From: Verrucomicrobiota bacterium | GTDB lineage: Bacteria; Verrucomicrobiota; Kiritimatiellia; CAIVKH01 | Direction of reading: 5' to 3' | Assembly (NCBI GenBank): GCA_024233345.1 | Contig: JACKPT010000010.1 | Span: 95,485 to 159,484, forward strand | Length of the DNA: 64,000 bases | Part shown: piece by piece, positions 23,843-34,052 of the stretch | Numbering within the stretch: position 1 is the stretch's first letter | How the letters are laid out: every line of letters begins with the position of its first letter | The notes under the pieces: model-generated | The model's database searches: none | Seen by the model: the letters and a program-made list of their open reading frames with translations, nothing else | Told to the model about the DNA's origin: nothing | Translations under genes and position numbers: made by a program

Positions 23843-24871
23843 ATGAAGCTTCAGGCACTGACCGCTGGTGATATTGCCGACCGATTGAAGGGACGCTGTG
23901 ATGGCGATCCCACGGTGGTGTTGAGCGGGGTCGGAGGGGTGCGCGATGCCCAGGCCCACGAACTGGCGTTTGTCTCGCAAAGCCGTTATGCCTCGGATGC
24001 CTCGGAAACCCGGGCGGGGGCTTTGCTGGTTGGACATGACTGGAGCCATCCATCGCCAGCGGTGCTGATCCGGGTGGATAAACCGGAGGTCGCGTTCGGT
24101 GAGATTGCCCGGTGGTTTGCCGGCCCGGAGATCGACTATCCCCCGGGGATTCATCCCTCGGCGGTGATTTCCCCCGAAGCGACCGTGGGCGAGGGCGTGC
24201 ATATCGGTCCCTTTTGCGTGGTGGAGGCCGGCGCCTCGATCGGCGCCGGTTCCATTCTGGTTGGCCAGGTCTCGATTGGTCGCGGGGCCAGGATTGGGGA
24301 ACACTGCCGGTTCTATCCCCAGGTCTCCTTGCGGGAGTATGTGGTGATCGGGGACCGGGTTATTCTTCACAATGGTGTGGTCATCGGGAGTGACGGTTTC
24401 GGCTACGATGTGTCACCGGAAGGAATCCGGACCAAGCAGCCCCAGATCGGAATTGTGATCATCGGCGATGATGTCGAAATCGGAGCCAATTCCACGGTGG
24501 ACCGCGCCCGCTATGGCAAGACCCGGATTGGCAAGCGGGTGAAAATCGATAATCTGGTCCAGATTGCCCACAATGTCTGGATTCAGGATGACGCGGTCAT
24601 TGTTGCCCAGGTGGGCATTTCCGGCAGTACGATTGTGCAAAAGAAGGCGATTCTCGCGGGCCAGGTGGGGGTGGCGGGGCATCTGATCATCGGAGCCGGG
24701 GCGATCATCGGCGCCCAGAGCGGGGTCAGTAAGGATGTCGCGCCCGGAGCCTACATGTTTGGCACCCCGGCGGTTCCCCACAAGGAATTTGCTTCCGACC
24801 TCGCCAATCTTCGTCGGTTGGAATTGCTCAAGAACCGGGTGGCCGCCCTCGAAGCCAGACTCGGATCATAA
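23843..24871 (+). CDS. lpxD: UDP-3-O-acylglucosamine N-acyltransferase LpxD
   Basis: 342 aa. Third step of lipid A synthesis: adds the N-linked acyl chain to UDP-3-O-acylglucosamine. N-terminal uridine-binding domain (about 1-100), then a left-handed beta helix of hexapeptide repeats, with catalytic His in the QIAHNVWI stretch (about residue 243). C-terminal helices end at ALEARLGS. CGGAGG ribosome site. Its presence shows the organism makes a lipopolysaccharide outer leaflet. Confidence 0.95.
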   Translation: MKLQALTAGDIADRLKGRCDGDPTVVLSGVGGVRDAQAHELAFVSQSRYASDASETRAGALLVGHDWSHPSPAVLIRVDKPEVAFGEIARWFAGPEIDYPPGIHPSAVISPEATVGEGVHIGPFCVVEAGASIGAGSILVGQVSIGRGARIGEHCRFYPQVSLREYVVIGDRVILHNGVVIGSDGFGYDVSPEGIRTKQPQIGIVIIGDDVEIGANSTVDRARYGKTRIGKRVKIDNLVQIAHNVWIQDDAVIVAQVGISGSTIVQKKAILAGQVGVAGHLIIGAGAIIGAQSGVSKDVAPGAYMFGTPAVPHKEFASDLANLRRLELLKNRVAALEARLGS

Positions 24872-24973
24872 ACGGCTCCCCGCGCGCGGGGCTTGTCGGA
24901 TACCGCGCGGGTCCAGCAAAGGGAATTCTCCCTTCCCGACCGTTTGTTGTTTCTTCTCCGAGTCCATGTCGGG

Positions 24974-24979
24974 TATACT
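24974..24979 (+). promoter_or_regulatory. Possible -10 box upstream of the SNF2 helicase
   Basis: TATACT, 18 bases before the ATG at 24998, in the 126-base gap after lpxD. The -35 region 17 bases upstream is poor (TTCTTC), so this is a weak candidate for separate transcription of the helicase operon. Confidence 0.25.
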
Positions 24980-24997
24980 CATCGGCCGGATTTCGGG

Positions 24998-27900
24998 ATG
25001 ACAGATCAAGCATTGCCATACATCAATCAGAGCATCCTTTCAGGGTGGTCAGGCCCCAATGAACTGCGGGAGGGGAAGCGGATTTTCGATGCTGGCTGGG
25101 TAGAACAGTTGGACATTGAAGCGCCGTTGATTCGGGGGCGCATTCAGTTGGGAACCCGGGAAATTCTGACCCGGTTCAAGTTTCTTCCCGACGGCAGTAT
25201 CGAAAATCAATGCCCCTGTCGTGACTCCCGGGAGCGGGGCCTGGTGTGCAGTCACGCCATTGCCCTGGGGTTGGCCTATATCGACCTGACTGGAGATCCC
25301 CATCAGGACCGGGCGCTGCGCATTGAAGCGCGCCGCCAGTTGGAAGCCCGCCGCGGCCGGGATTCCCGTTACTGGAAACTTGCTGGGCCGGAATCCCTTG
25401 AGGGATCCGAGGCCCGGTTGCGCCTCAAGCTCGACCCCTCCTGGCCGGTTTTTGCCGAGGCTCAAGGGGTGTATCCCTTGCTGATTCAAGTCCGCGTCGG
25501 TGGGAAAAACATTCGTGCCGATAAGGTGCATCCGCATCAGGCGTTGCGTTTTTCCCCCATGGAGCATGAGCTGGTCTATATCCTTGAGGATATGGCGGGG
25601 GGGGCCTTGCCCGCTTGCCTCTCTCTCCATACCGAATTGATGGTGCAACTGCTGGCAACGCTGAAGGGGCAGTCATTGCATAGCGGAGGGGATGGCGCGG
25701 AGGTCATTGAAATCCTGGATCGGCCGATCCTTCCCCACCTTTCACTCCATGCTGTTCCCTCCTCTCAGGACGCACTCTTGTCGATCCATGTCGATCTCCC
25801 CTCCGCCAATGGCGCCGGCGGACCGGCCTGGGTGATTGGGCGCAAATCGGGTTGGGTCTATCATGACCATGCGTTTTATCCGCTGGAGGCCATTCTACCG
25901 AAGCCGTATCGGGATCTGTATACCGGTCCGCGAACCATCGCGCGCATTGACCTGTCGAGATTTCTGGCCCGGGAGTTGCCGGGGTTGGAGGAACTGTTTC
26001 TGGTGGATCAGGGCTATCCCGTCGACCAGATGCGGTACAGCAAGGGAAGTCCGGTTATTTGCATGATGCTGGCCGGCAATCACGAACAATTGACCATGCA
26101 GTTGATGGCGGAGTATGGCCCTGCGGCAGTTCCTTGCGGGGCCGGTGGCATCGGACCGGAAGAATTTGCCGCACCGGATCCGGAGGATGGATTCCATTAC
26201 TGGGTGCGCGATCCCGATGCCGAGGCCGATGCGATGGCCCGGCTACCCGCCTTCGGGCTGGAAGCCCTTGCCGGGGATCGCCTCCCTCCCCTGGAGGGAA
26301 CCCGGGCCGTTGTCGATTTTCTGGCCTCACGCGTACCTGCGATGAGGGCGGCGGGCTGGCGGGTCGATTACGGCGGATGGTTGGATGTGCTGACCAAAAA
26401 TGCCGAGTGGGTCGTGCCGCATGTGGACTACACCCGGAGCTCAGACGAAACGAGTTTCACCCTGCAATTCAATTACTATGATGGTGAAGAGCAACTGATC
26501 CCTCCCCATCTGGTGGAGGATGTCTATGTCCGGGGGGAATCCTGTCTTGAATGGAAGGGGCGAACGATTCTGATCGATCGGGATCTTCTGCATGCCCTGC
26601 ATCAGACCCTGTCGGATATCGGGCTGGCCGATGCCGCCGCGGGTAAACCCTATGCAGTGGATGCGGTCAATGCCGGGTACGCCTTGGCGGCGGCGGAGAA
26701 TCTCCGTGGGGTCACCATGCGGGCGGATCAGTTGATGAAGGCCATGGCGGAGCGGCAAAACCGGCTTTCCCAGGTGGATGAGCCCGCGGTCCCCGAGCGG
26801 CTGCGGGAAATTCTACGGCCCTACCAGAAGGACGGGATTGGCTGGCTGGCCTTTCTTGAGCGCAATGGATTCGGGGGGATTCTTGCCGACGAAATGGGTT
26901 TGGGGAAGACGGTGCAAACGCTGGTCTGGCTCGAGCAGATGTGGCAAAGGCTTCCGGGCCCGCACCGTCCCGCGCTCGTGGTTTGCCCCACCAGTCTGGT
27001 GGTGAACTGGGCGGAGGAAAGCCGCAAATTCACGCCGGATCTCCGGGTTCTGATGATGACCGGAAGCGACCGCCACAAGCACTGGAAAGACATGGGGAAA
27101 GCGGATCTGGTCATCACCTCCTATGCGCTGCTGCGGCGGGATGTCCAGCGCTACCACGAAAGACAGTTTGCCGCCGCCATCCTCGACGAAGCCCAGCACA
27201 TTAAGAATCACTCCACTCAGAATGCCCGGTCCGCCAAGCAGATCCGTGCCGATCACCGGCTGGTCCTGACCGGAACCCCCATGGAAAACACCGTGAGTGA
27301 TTTGTGGTCGATCTTCGACTTCCTGATGCCGGGGTATCTCGGCAATCATGCTCATTTTCGGAGAAACTTTGAGCAACCCATTGGTGCCGGAGGTCTGGAG
27401 GCGGAGGCCTGTCATGCCCGGTTGCATCGCAAAGTGCACCCGTTCCTTCTCCGCCGCATGAAGCGGGATGTCGCCAAGGAACTGCCGGATAAGATCGATC
27501 GGGTGGCCTACTGCGATATGTCGCCGGATCAGCTCCGGATGTATCGGCGCATGCTGGAGTCCTCCGCCCAGCAATTGTCGGAACTCGTGGAAAGTCAGGG
27601 CTTTGCCCGATCCCGGTTTACCGTACTCAAAACCCTGACCCGGTTGCGCCAGATCTGCTGCCACCTCGACTTGCTCAATGGAACCGACTTCAAGGTCACC
27701 CAGCCCTCGGCCAAGCTGGACCTGCTCAATGAATTAATTGATGAAGCTATGGATAGCGGCCATCGCGTCCTGCTGTTCAGTCAGTTTGTTTCCATGCTTT
27801 CCATCCTCCGCCGGGATCTCGAACAGCGAAAAATCCCTTACTGTTATCTGGATGGCTCCACGGTCAAGCGGTTGGAAGAGGTCCACCGCTTCAATAACGA

Positions 27901-28216
27901 TGAATCGATTCCTCTTTTCCTGATCAGTTTGAAGGCGGGAGGAACCGGGCTCAACCTGACCGGGGCCGACATGGTGATCCATTACGATCCCTGGTGGAAC
28001 CCGGCGGTCGAAGACCAGGCCACCGACCGGGCCCACCGGATCGGGCAGAAGCGGACGGTCTACAATATTAAACTGATCACCCGGAACAGCATCGAAGAGA
28101 AGGTCCTCGCCCTCCAGGAAAAGAAACGGACGATGATTGATGCCACGCTTCAGGTCCGAAAGGATCTGATGGGGCAGCTGACCTGGGAAGATATCAAGGA
28201 ACTGTTGACCATTTGA
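24998..28216 (+). CDS. SWIM zinc finger / SNF2-family DNA helicase (Rad54/HepA-like)
   Basis: 1072 aa. The N-terminus has a SWIM zinc finger, CPC (72-74) and CSH (84-86), followed by a long SNF2-associated linker domain. The C-terminal ~450 residues form the motor: DEMGLGKTVQTL (Walker A), DEAQHIKN, LTGTPMEN, LLFSQFVSML and a DRAHRIGQ motif VI. ATP-driven DNA or nucleoprotein translocase; bacterial members are linked to transcription recycling or genome maintenance, but the client is unknown. Start ATG 24998 is preferred over an upstream TTG at 24893, which adds a low-quality leader. Confidence 0.9.
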   Translation: MTDQALPYINQSILSGWSGPNELREGKRIFDAGWVEQLDIEAPLIRGRIQLGTREILTRFKFLPDGSIENQCPCRDSRERGLVCSHAIALGLAYIDLTGDPHQDRALRIEARRQLEARRGRDSRYWKLAGPESLEGSEARLRLKLDPSWPVFAEAQGVYPLLIQVRVGGKNIRADKVHPHQALRFSPMEHELVYILEDMAGGALPACLSLHTELMVQLLATLKGQSLHSGGDGAEVIEILDRPILPHLSLHAVPSSQDALLSIHVDLPSANGAGGPAWVIGRKSGWVYHDHAFYPLEAILPKPYRDLYTGPRTIARIDLSRFLARELPGLEELFLVDQGYPVDQMRYSKGSPVICMMLAGNHEQLTMQLMAEYGPAAVPCGAGGIGPEEFAAPDPEDGFHYWVRDPDAEADAMARLPAFGLEALAGDRLPPLEGTRAVVDFLASRVPAMRAAGWRVDYGGWLDVLTKNAEWVVPHVDYTRSSDETSFTLQFNYYDGEEQLIPPHLVEDVYVRGESCLEWKGRTILIDRDLLHALHQTLSDIGLADAAAGKPYAVDAVNAGYALAAAENLRGVTMRADQLMKAMAERQNRLSQVDEPAVPERLREILRPYQKDGIGWLAFLERNGFGGILADEMGLGKTVQTLVWLEQMWQRLPGPHRPALVVCPTSLVVNWAEESRKFTPDLRVLMMTGSDRHKHWKDMGKADLVITSYALLRRDVQRYHERQFAAAILDEAQHIKNHSTQNARSAKQIRADHRLVLTGTPMENTVSDLWSIFDFLMPGYLGNHAHFRRNFEQPIGAGGLEAEACHARLHRKVHPFLLRRMKRDVAKELPDKIDRVAYCDMSPDQLRMYRRMLESSAQQLSELVESQGFARSRFTVLKTLTRLRQICCHLDLLNGTDFKVTQPSAKLDLLNELIDEAMDSGHRVLLFSQFVSMLSILRRDLEQRKIPYCYLDGSTVKRLEEVHRFNNDESIPLFLISLKAGGTGLNLTGADMVIHYDPWWNPAVEDQATDRAHRIGQKRTVYNIKLITRNSIEEKVLALQEKKRTMIDATLQVRKDLMGQLTWEDIKELLTI

Positions 28217-28464
28217 ACCCGCCCCTTCGAACCCCCTTGAAGCTGCGCTTGCAGAAGGTTTCGACCCTGTTTCGCCTGCTGGGTTATGCGGCGGGATTGC
28301 TGGGTGCGGGTTGCATGTGGTGGGGCTCCGACTCCGGTCGGGAGCAGCTCCGGGTAGCCGCAGTTGCCGCCATGGGATCCATGGTGATCTGCTTTGCGAT
28401 TCACTACTCCCTGAGGATGCTCGCCGCCTGGCTTCCGGATCGGCCATTGGATCCACCGGAATGA
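28213..28464 (+). CDS. Small two-helix membrane protein of unknown function
   Basis: 83 aa. Two hydrophobic segments (about 19-37 and 45-67) separated by a short polar turn; basic N-terminus and proline-rich C-terminus. No family recognised. The start is TTG, overlapping the helicase stop as TTGA; the end overlaps the next gene as ATGA. Both overlaps suggest it is translated as part of this operon. Confidence 0.6.
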   Translation: MNPPLRTPLKLRLQKVSTLFRLLGYAAGLLGAGCMWWGSDSGREQLRVAAVAAMGSMVICFAIHYSLRMLAAWLPDRPLDPPE

Positions 28465-29441
28465 GCGCAGATACCTTCCGGTCCATTTACCCCCAGAGCG
28501 TTCTCAAGGGGGCGGCATTCATTGTTGGCTCGGCATTCTTTTTTTCCGCAGTCGGCGCGATGGTCAAGCAATTGACCGGGGAGTTGCCGGTGCCCATGGT
28601 GGTCTTCTTCCGGAGCTTTCTGGGGTTGCTGATCCTGACCCCGTGGTTATGGCAAATGCCGTCCTTCACCTTCCGCACCCGAAGGCTGAAAGGTCATGCC
28701 TTTCGCGCTCTGGTCGGGGTTTGTGCGATGTATCTGTTCTTTTTTGCCCTGTCCCGCCTGCATCTTGCCGTGGCCATCATGCTGAATTTCACCGCACCCC
28801 TGTTCATCCCCGTCGTCGCGTCGGTCTGGTTGAGGGAGCCGCTTCAACGCCGCGTTATTGGCTTTTTGCTGGTGGGTTTCTGTGGGGTGCTCGCCATCCT
28901 GCAACCGACCCAGGGGACCTGGGAGCCCGCCGCCATCGCCGGACTGATCTCCTCCTTGTTTGCCGCAGTGGCGCTCGTAGGGGTTCGAAATCTATCCAGT
29001 AGCGAGCCTGCCGCCCGGACCGTTTTCTATTTCGGGGTTTTTGCCAGCGTGGTTTCCCTGCCCGCTGCTTTATGGGTGTGGGTTCCTCCCACACCCCGGC
29101 AATGGGGGCTCGCCTTTCTCATCGGCTGCTGTGCCACGATCGGGCAGTGGCTGATTACCCGTGGCTATTCGTCGGCTCCGGCAGGCAGGGTGGGCTACTA
29201 TCAGTACACTTCAGTCATCTTTGCCACCGCGATCGGCTGGATTATCTGGGGGGAAATCCCCAATGGCATGGCCTGGCTGGGGGGCGGATTGATTCTGGCA
29301 GCCGGGATTGCCGCTTCGGGAAACCGGTGGGGGGGGCTGGGAACCGTGCTCCTGTCCGTCATGCCTTTCCGGACCCGCGCGGGGGATGGAAAAGATTACG
29401 CAACCAGTCTTTCCAAAGACGACGGAAATCCACTACAATGA
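28461..29441 (+). CDS. EamA/DMT-family membrane transporter
   Basis: 326 aa. Ten predicted membrane helices in two EamA repeats (about 18-150 and 165-300), each with the usual Gly/Pro-rich helices; AIMLNFTAPLFIPVVA and YQYTSVIFATAIGWIIWGE are typical EamA stretches. Probably exports a small metabolite. A longer frame starts at 28311 but ATG 28461 overlaps the preceding stop (ATGA) and gives a standard N-terminus. Confidence 0.85.
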   Translation: MSADTFRSIYPQSVLKGAAFIVGSAFFFSAVGAMVKQLTGELPVPMVVFFRSFLGLLILTPWLWQMPSFTFRTRRLKGHAFRALVGVCAMYLFFFALSRLHLAVAIMLNFTAPLFIPVVASVWLREPLQRRVIGFLLVGFCGVLAILQPTQGTWEPAAIAGLISSLFAAVALVGVRNLSSSEPAARTVFYFGVFASVVSLPAALWVWVPPTPRQWGLAFLIGCCATIGQWLITRGYSSAPAGRVGYYQYTSVIFATAIGWIIWGEIPNGMAWLGGGLILAAGIAASGNRWGGLGTVLLSVMPFRTRAGDGKDYATSLSKDDGNPLQ

Positions 29442-29445
29442 CCCG

Positions 29446-30108
29446 ATGAAAATTCCGTTTGCAAAAGGGTTGGGGTCTCATCTGGCTTGGGCTGTACTGC
29501 CGCTTGGCGGCGCCGTCTGGAGCTTCCGGGCCGAAGCGTGGGGGGTATCGGCAGCGCTGTTGGTGGCCGCCGCCGCCTATAGTCTGTTTATGCTCTACTT
29601 CTTCCGCGACCCTGAACGGGTGCCGCCGGAGGATCCTGCCCTGGTCGTTGCCGGAGCCGATGGCTGGGTCCGCTCGGTGGAAGATATCGATGAAACCACC
29701 TACCTGTGCCAACCCACCGTGAGGATCAGTATTTATCTTACCCCCTGGGATGTCCATGTGAACCGTTCTCCGATTCAGGGGGCGGTGACCCGATTGGACT
29801 ACAGCCCCGGACGCCATGTGTTGACCCGGAATCCCCAATCCTCGGAGGTGAACGAGCACAGTTCCATCCTGATCGAAGGGGATGTTCCCTGTCTGGTTCG
29901 CCAGATTGTCGGCCCCCTGGTTCGCCGGGTGGTCGCCTGGCTGGATGAAGGGCAGGCGCTGGCCCGGGGGGAAAGAATTGGCATGATGAAATTTGGATCG
30001 CGACTTGATGTATACCTGCCCCGGGATCGTGTCGAGGTGGTGTGCCGTCGCGGAGACCGGACGACGGCCGGGGTCACCCCGATTGCCAGACTGCGAAAGG
30101 ATCTTTGA
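29446..30108 (+). CDS. psd: Phosphatidylserine decarboxylase (short form)
   Basis: 220 aa. Converts phosphatidylserine to phosphatidylethanolamine in the inner membrane. N-terminal hydrophobic segment, YFFRDPERVPP, ISIYLTPWDVHVNRSPIQG and the self-cleavage region MMKFGSRLDVYLP, where Gly-Ser is the site that becomes the pyruvoyl group. The FGS variant and short length match the Psd family of short, archaeal-type enzymes rather than the LGST E. coli type. Directly followed by pssA, the preceding enzyme. Confidence 0.93.
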   Translation: MKIPFAKGLGSHLAWAVLPLGGAVWSFRAEAWGVSAALLVAAAAYSLFMLYFFRDPERVPPEDPALVVAGADGWVRSVEDIDETTYLCQPTVRISIYLTPWDVHVNRSPIQGAVTRLDYSPGRHVLTRNPQSSEVNEHSSILIEGDVPCLVRQIVGPLVRRVVAWLDEGQALARGERIGMMKFGSRLDVYLPRDRVEVVCRRGDRTTAGVTPIARLRKDL

Positions 30109-30111
30109 CCG

Positions 30112-30840
30112 ATGCCCAAGATGAACTGGATTCCCAGCCTGATCACCTCCGCCGCCATTGTCGTCGCCTTTTCGGCATTGGTGGTGATTGATTCAGGAGA
30201 TTTTGCCCTCGCCGCCAAACTGATCATGATCTGCCTGATCCTGGATGGACTGGATGGGATCACCGCGCGAAAACTGAAAATGTCCACCAATTTTGGGGCG
30301 GAACTCGATACATTTTTGGATCAACTGGCCTATGGGGTGGTGCCGGCATTTTTGGTCTATACCCTTCTGTCGCCTTACTATCCCGCGCTGGGCTGGGCCC
30401 TGGCGATTGTGACCGTGCTTTCGGGGTCCGCGCGACTGGCCCGGTTCCGGGTGGTGGATCCTGCCCGTGGTGAGAAGGGGTATTTGGGGATGCCGATTAC
30501 CGTGAATGCCGGTTGGGTCGCGATGTTTGTGTTTATGACCGAATCGGGTTTTGTCGAGGACCCCCGGTTCCAGTTGACCGGCGGCTTTCTGGGGTGGGGG
30601 GTGTGGATGATCTCCCTGATCTTCCTGATTCTTCAGGTCTCCACCGTTCGCTATCGCAAGCCAACCAAGACGCCCCTGATGTTTTTTGCGGGGATTGTCG
30701 CGGTTCTGCTGTTGTTCACCCGGGTGGATGTCGCATTTCTGTCCGCCCTACTTCTGACCGTGTACGGGGTCTATTATGCATTGATATCCCCCTGGATGCC
30801 CGGTCAACGATCCAAGGTTGCGGCCAAACGTCAGGCGTAG
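30112..30840 (+). CDS. pssA: CDP-diacylglycerol-serine O-phosphatidyltransferase
   Basis: 242 aa integral membrane enzyme making phosphatidylserine, the substrate of psd just upstream. The CDP-alcohol phosphotransferase signature DG-x2-AR-x8-G-x3-D-x3-D is complete (from DGITAR to DTFLD, about residues 46-66). Seven or eight hydrophobic helices. Its last 10 bases overlap the end of carB on the opposite strand. Confidence 0.94.
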   Translation: MPKMNWIPSLITSAAIVVAFSALVVIDSGDFALAAKLIMICLILDGLDGITARKLKMSTNFGAELDTFLDQLAYGVVPAFLVYTLLSPYYPALGWALAIVTVLSGSARLARFRVVDPARGEKGYLGMPITVNAGWVAMFVFMTESGFVEDPRFQLTGGFLGWGVWMISLIFLILQVSTVRYRKPTKTPLMFFAGIVAVLLLFTRVDVAFLSALLLTVYGVYYALISPWMPGQRSKVAAKRQA

Positions 30841-33800
30841 AAATCCTGGAGTGCGTGAACCGTCCAATCCCGGTCAATCATGTGATGAAGAGCGGACAGG
30901 GTGGCCATGGCGCCGTCCCGGGTGGTGACGATGGGAATCGAGCGGAGAATGGCCTCAGACCGAATCATCACCTCGTCGCCCCGGGCCAGTGCCCCGCTGG
31001 GTGTGTTGATGACCAGGTGCACCTCCCCTTTCTTCATGAAGTCCAGTACATTGGGGGCTTTCTTTTCGGCCAGCTTGTGAACCAGTTGAGCGGTGAGCCC
31101 GGCGTCCTGTAAAACCCGGGCGGTACCCTCGGTGGCGATCAGAGAAAATCCAAGCGCATGGAGTTGATGGCCAATGTCGACCATCCAGTCCTTGTCGGCA
31201 TTGCGTGCGCTCAGAAATACCCGGCCCCGCTGAGGCAAGATCTGCCCTGCGGCAATCTGGCTTTTCCAGTAGGCCAGTTCGAAGCAGGTGTCGATTCCCA
31301 TCACCTCGCCGGTCGATTTCATTTCCGGCCCCAGAATCGGGTCGACCCCGGAGAATCGATTAAAGGGGAAAACCGCTTCCTTCACCGCACACCATTGCGG
31401 GAACTTTTGTTTGATCGTGGTATCCAGATCGGCGAGTTTGACGCCGGCGGATATTTTCGCGGCCAGCTTGGCCAGAGGAACTCCCGTGGCTTTGCTGATG
31501 AAGGGTACGGTTCGAGAGGCCCGTGGATTCAGCTCGATGACATACACTTCGTTGTCCTTAACCGCCATCTGGATATTCATCAGTCCCTTGACCTTGAGCT
31601 CAAGGGCGAGGCGGAGACAGTCCTGTTTGATTTTTTCCACCACTGACTCAGGGAGCGAGTGGGGCGGGGTTGCGCAGGCCGAGTCACCGGAGTGGATGCC
31701 TGCTTGTTCGACATGCTGCATAACGCCGCCGATATGGGCCTGTTCACCATCACCCAGAACATCCACGTCGACCTCAATCGCCCGGTCAAGGTACCGATCC
31801 AGCAACACCGGGAACCCCGGACTGGCTTCAAAGGCTGCCTGGACAAAGGGCTCCAGCTCTTCTGGATTGTTGGCGACCATCATTGCCCGCCCGCCCAGAA
31901 CATAGGACGGCCGCACCATGACCGGGAATCCAATCCGTTCCGCGATGACCTTCGCTTCTTCGAGGGTGGTCGCAGTGCCACTTTCCGCCTGTTTGATCCC
32001 GAGCCGCTCCAACAGTTCGCGGCAGCGCTTGCGGTCTTCAGCAATGTCGATGCTATCCGAGGAGGTGCCCAGAATGGGTACACCAGCGGCCATCAATGGC
32101 ACCGCCAGGTTCAGCGGGGTTTGCCCGCCCATTTGCACCACCACGCCCTCGGGCTTCTCCCGCTCATAGATGTTCATCACATCTTCAAAGGTCAGCGGTT
32201 CAAAAAACAGCTTGTCGGAGGTGTCATAATCGGTACTCACCGTCTCCGGGTTGCTATTGACCATGATCGTCTCATATCCAAGTTCCCGGAGGGCAAACAC
32301 GGTGTGCACACAACAGTAATCAAACTCGATGCCTTGACCGATCCGGTTGGGGCCGCTGCCCAAGACCATGATCTTGCGCTTGTCGGTAACCCGGGCCTGA
32401 TCCATGGCCTGATAGCTGGAGTAGAAGTAGGGCGTGTAAGCCTCAAACTCGGCCGCACAGGTGTCGACCAGTCGATAGACGGGAACAATACCGTGTTGGG
32501 TGCGGAGGGCCCGAATGTCTGCTTCGGTCACGTCCGCACCGCGCAGGGCGGCGATTTGCTTGTCCGAAAATCCACTGCGCTTGGCCGTCCGCAGCAGTTC
32601 CAGAGTTAACGCCGGGGCATCGACCAGTTCCTTTTCCAGTTCGACGATCTGGAGAAAATTGTCGAGGAACCAGGGATCCATGCCCGTAAGTTCGGCAAGC
32701 CGGTCAATCGAATAGCCTTTCTTGAGCGCCACTTTGATGGTGCGGTGGCGGTCGACAGACGGCTTCCGCAATTCCGCATCCAGATCCGCATAGGCCAGCG
32801 CGGGCTTTTCAAACTTCAGGTCATAACCATCCACCGAGATTTCGAGCCCACGCAAGGCCTTTTGATACGCCTCCCGGAAATTGGTGCCGATGGCCATGGT
32901 TTCGCCGACCGACTTCATGCTCACCCCGAGAATAGGCTTGGCGCCCGGGAATTTCTCGAAGGCGAACCGGGGAATCTTGACCACACAGTAATCCAGCGTG
33001 GGCTCAAAGCAGGCGGGGGTTTCCCGGGTAATGTCGTTGGAAAGTTCATCGAGGGTATAGCCAACCGCCAGTTTGGCGGCAATTTTGGCGATGGGGAACC
33101 CGGTTGCCTTGCTGGCCAGGGCGGAGCTGCGGGACACCCGGGGATTCATTTCGATGACCACCATCCGCCCGGTTTGGGGATGGAGGGCAAACTGGACATT
33201 GGAGCCTCCGGTTTCGACCCCAATCACCCGCAGGACCTTGATCGCGGCATCCCGCATGACCTGATACTCACGATCAGTAAGGGTTTGGATCGGAGCTACG
33301 GTAATGCTGTCGCCGGTGTGGATGCCCATGGGGTCGACATTCTCAATGGAGCAGATGATCACGCAGTTGTCCTGATGGTCCCGCATCACTTCCAGTTCAA
33401 ATTCCTTCCAGCCCAGGACCGACTCCTCCAGCAGGCAGGTGCTGTTCAAGCTGGCCTTGAGCCCCCCCGAGGTGATTTCAATCAACTCGTCAAGATCATG
33501 GGCGGTACCACCTCCGGTGCCGCCCAGTGTATAGCTGGGCCGGACAATGATCGGAAATTCCATGGCCTCGGCGGCATCACGGGCTTCATCGATCGACCGA
33601 ATAAGGCTGCTGCGCAGGCAGGGGATACCCGCAGCTTCCATCGCTTCCTTAAACAGAATCCGGTCTTCGGCTCTCCGGATCACTTCGGCCTTGGCTCCGA
33701 TCAACTCGACCCCGTACTTGTCCAGGATCCCGAGATCGGCAACTTTGAGCGCGGTGTTGAGCGCAGTCTGGCCCCCCAGGGTGGGCAGAATGACGTCGGG

Positions 33801-34046
33801 GCGTTCCTTGGCCAGAATCTTCTCAATGACCTGGGGCGTGATCGGTTCCACATAGGTCCGGTCCGCAGTCTCCGGGTCGGTCATGATGGTCGCGGGATTG
33901 CTGTTCACCAGGATGACGCGGTACCCCTCCTCCCGCAGGGCCTTGCAGGCCTGAGTTCCGGAATAGTCGAACTCACAGGCTTGCCCGATGACAATTGGGC
34001 CGGAGCCGATGATGAGGATGGATTGGATGTCAGTACGCTTGGGCAT
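30831..34046 (-). CDS. carB: Carbamoyl-phosphate synthase large subunit
   Basis: 1071 aa, full length. Makes carbamoyl phosphate for pyrimidines and arginine, using ammonia from CarA. Two homologous ATP-grasp halves: [18 protein letters not shown] opens the first, [18 protein letters not shown] the second. The C-terminal ~130 residues form the allosteric MGS-like domain. It lies last in pyrG-carA-guaA-carB with a 6-base gap after guaA, so guaA sits between the two CPSase subunits. Tail-to-tail overlap with pssA. Confidence 0.97.
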   Translation of the reverse strand: MPKRTDIQSILIIGSGPIVIGQACEFDYSGTQACKALREEGYRVILVNSNPATIMTDPETADRTYVEPITPQVIEKILAKERPDVILPTLGGQTALNTALKVADLGILDKYGVELIGAKAEVIRRAEDRILFKEAMEAAGIPCLRSSLIRSIDEARDAAEAMEFPIIVRPSYTLGGTGGGTAHDLDELIEITSGGLKASLNSTCLLEESVLGWKEFELEVMRDHQDNCVIICSIENVDPMGIHTGDSITVAPIQTLTDREYQVMRDAAIKVLRVIGVETGGSNVQFALHPQTGRMVVIEMNPRVSRSSALASKATGFPIAKIAAKLAVGYTLDELSNDITRETPACFEPTLDYCVVKIPRFAFEKFPGAKPILGVSMKSVGETMAIGTNFREAYQKALRGLEISVDGYDLKFEKPALAYADLDAELRKPSVDRHRTIKVALKKGYSIDRLAELTGMDPWFLDNFLQIVELEKELVDAPALTLELLRTAKRSGFSDKQIAALRGADVTEADIRALRTQHGIVPVYRLVDTCAAEFEAYTPYFYSSYQAMDQARVTDKRKIMVLGSGPNRIGQGIEFDYCCVHTVFALRELGYETIMVNSNPETVSTDYDTSDKLFFEPLTFEDVMNIYEREKPEGVVVQMGGQTPLNLAVPLMAAGVPILGTSSDSIDIAEDRKRCRELLERLGIKQAESGTATTLEEAKVIAERIGFPVMVRPSYVLGGRAMMVANNPEELEPFVQAAFEASPGFPVLLDRYLDRAIEVDVDVLGDGEQAHIGGVMQHVEQAGIHSGDSACATPPHSLPESVVEKIKQDCLRLALELKVKGLMNIQMAVKDNEVYVIELNPRASRTVPFISKATGVPLAKLAAKISAGVKLADLDTTIKQKFPQWCAVKEAVFPFNRFSGVDPILGPEMKSTGEVMGIDTCFELAYWKSQIAAGQILPQRGRVFLSARNADKDWMVDIGHQLHALGFSLIATEGTARVLQDAGLTAQLVHKLAEKKAPNVLDFMKKGEVHLVINTPSGALARGDEVMIRSEAILRSIPIVTTRDGAMATLSALHHMIDRDWTVHALQDFYA

Positions 34047-34052
34047 AGAAGG

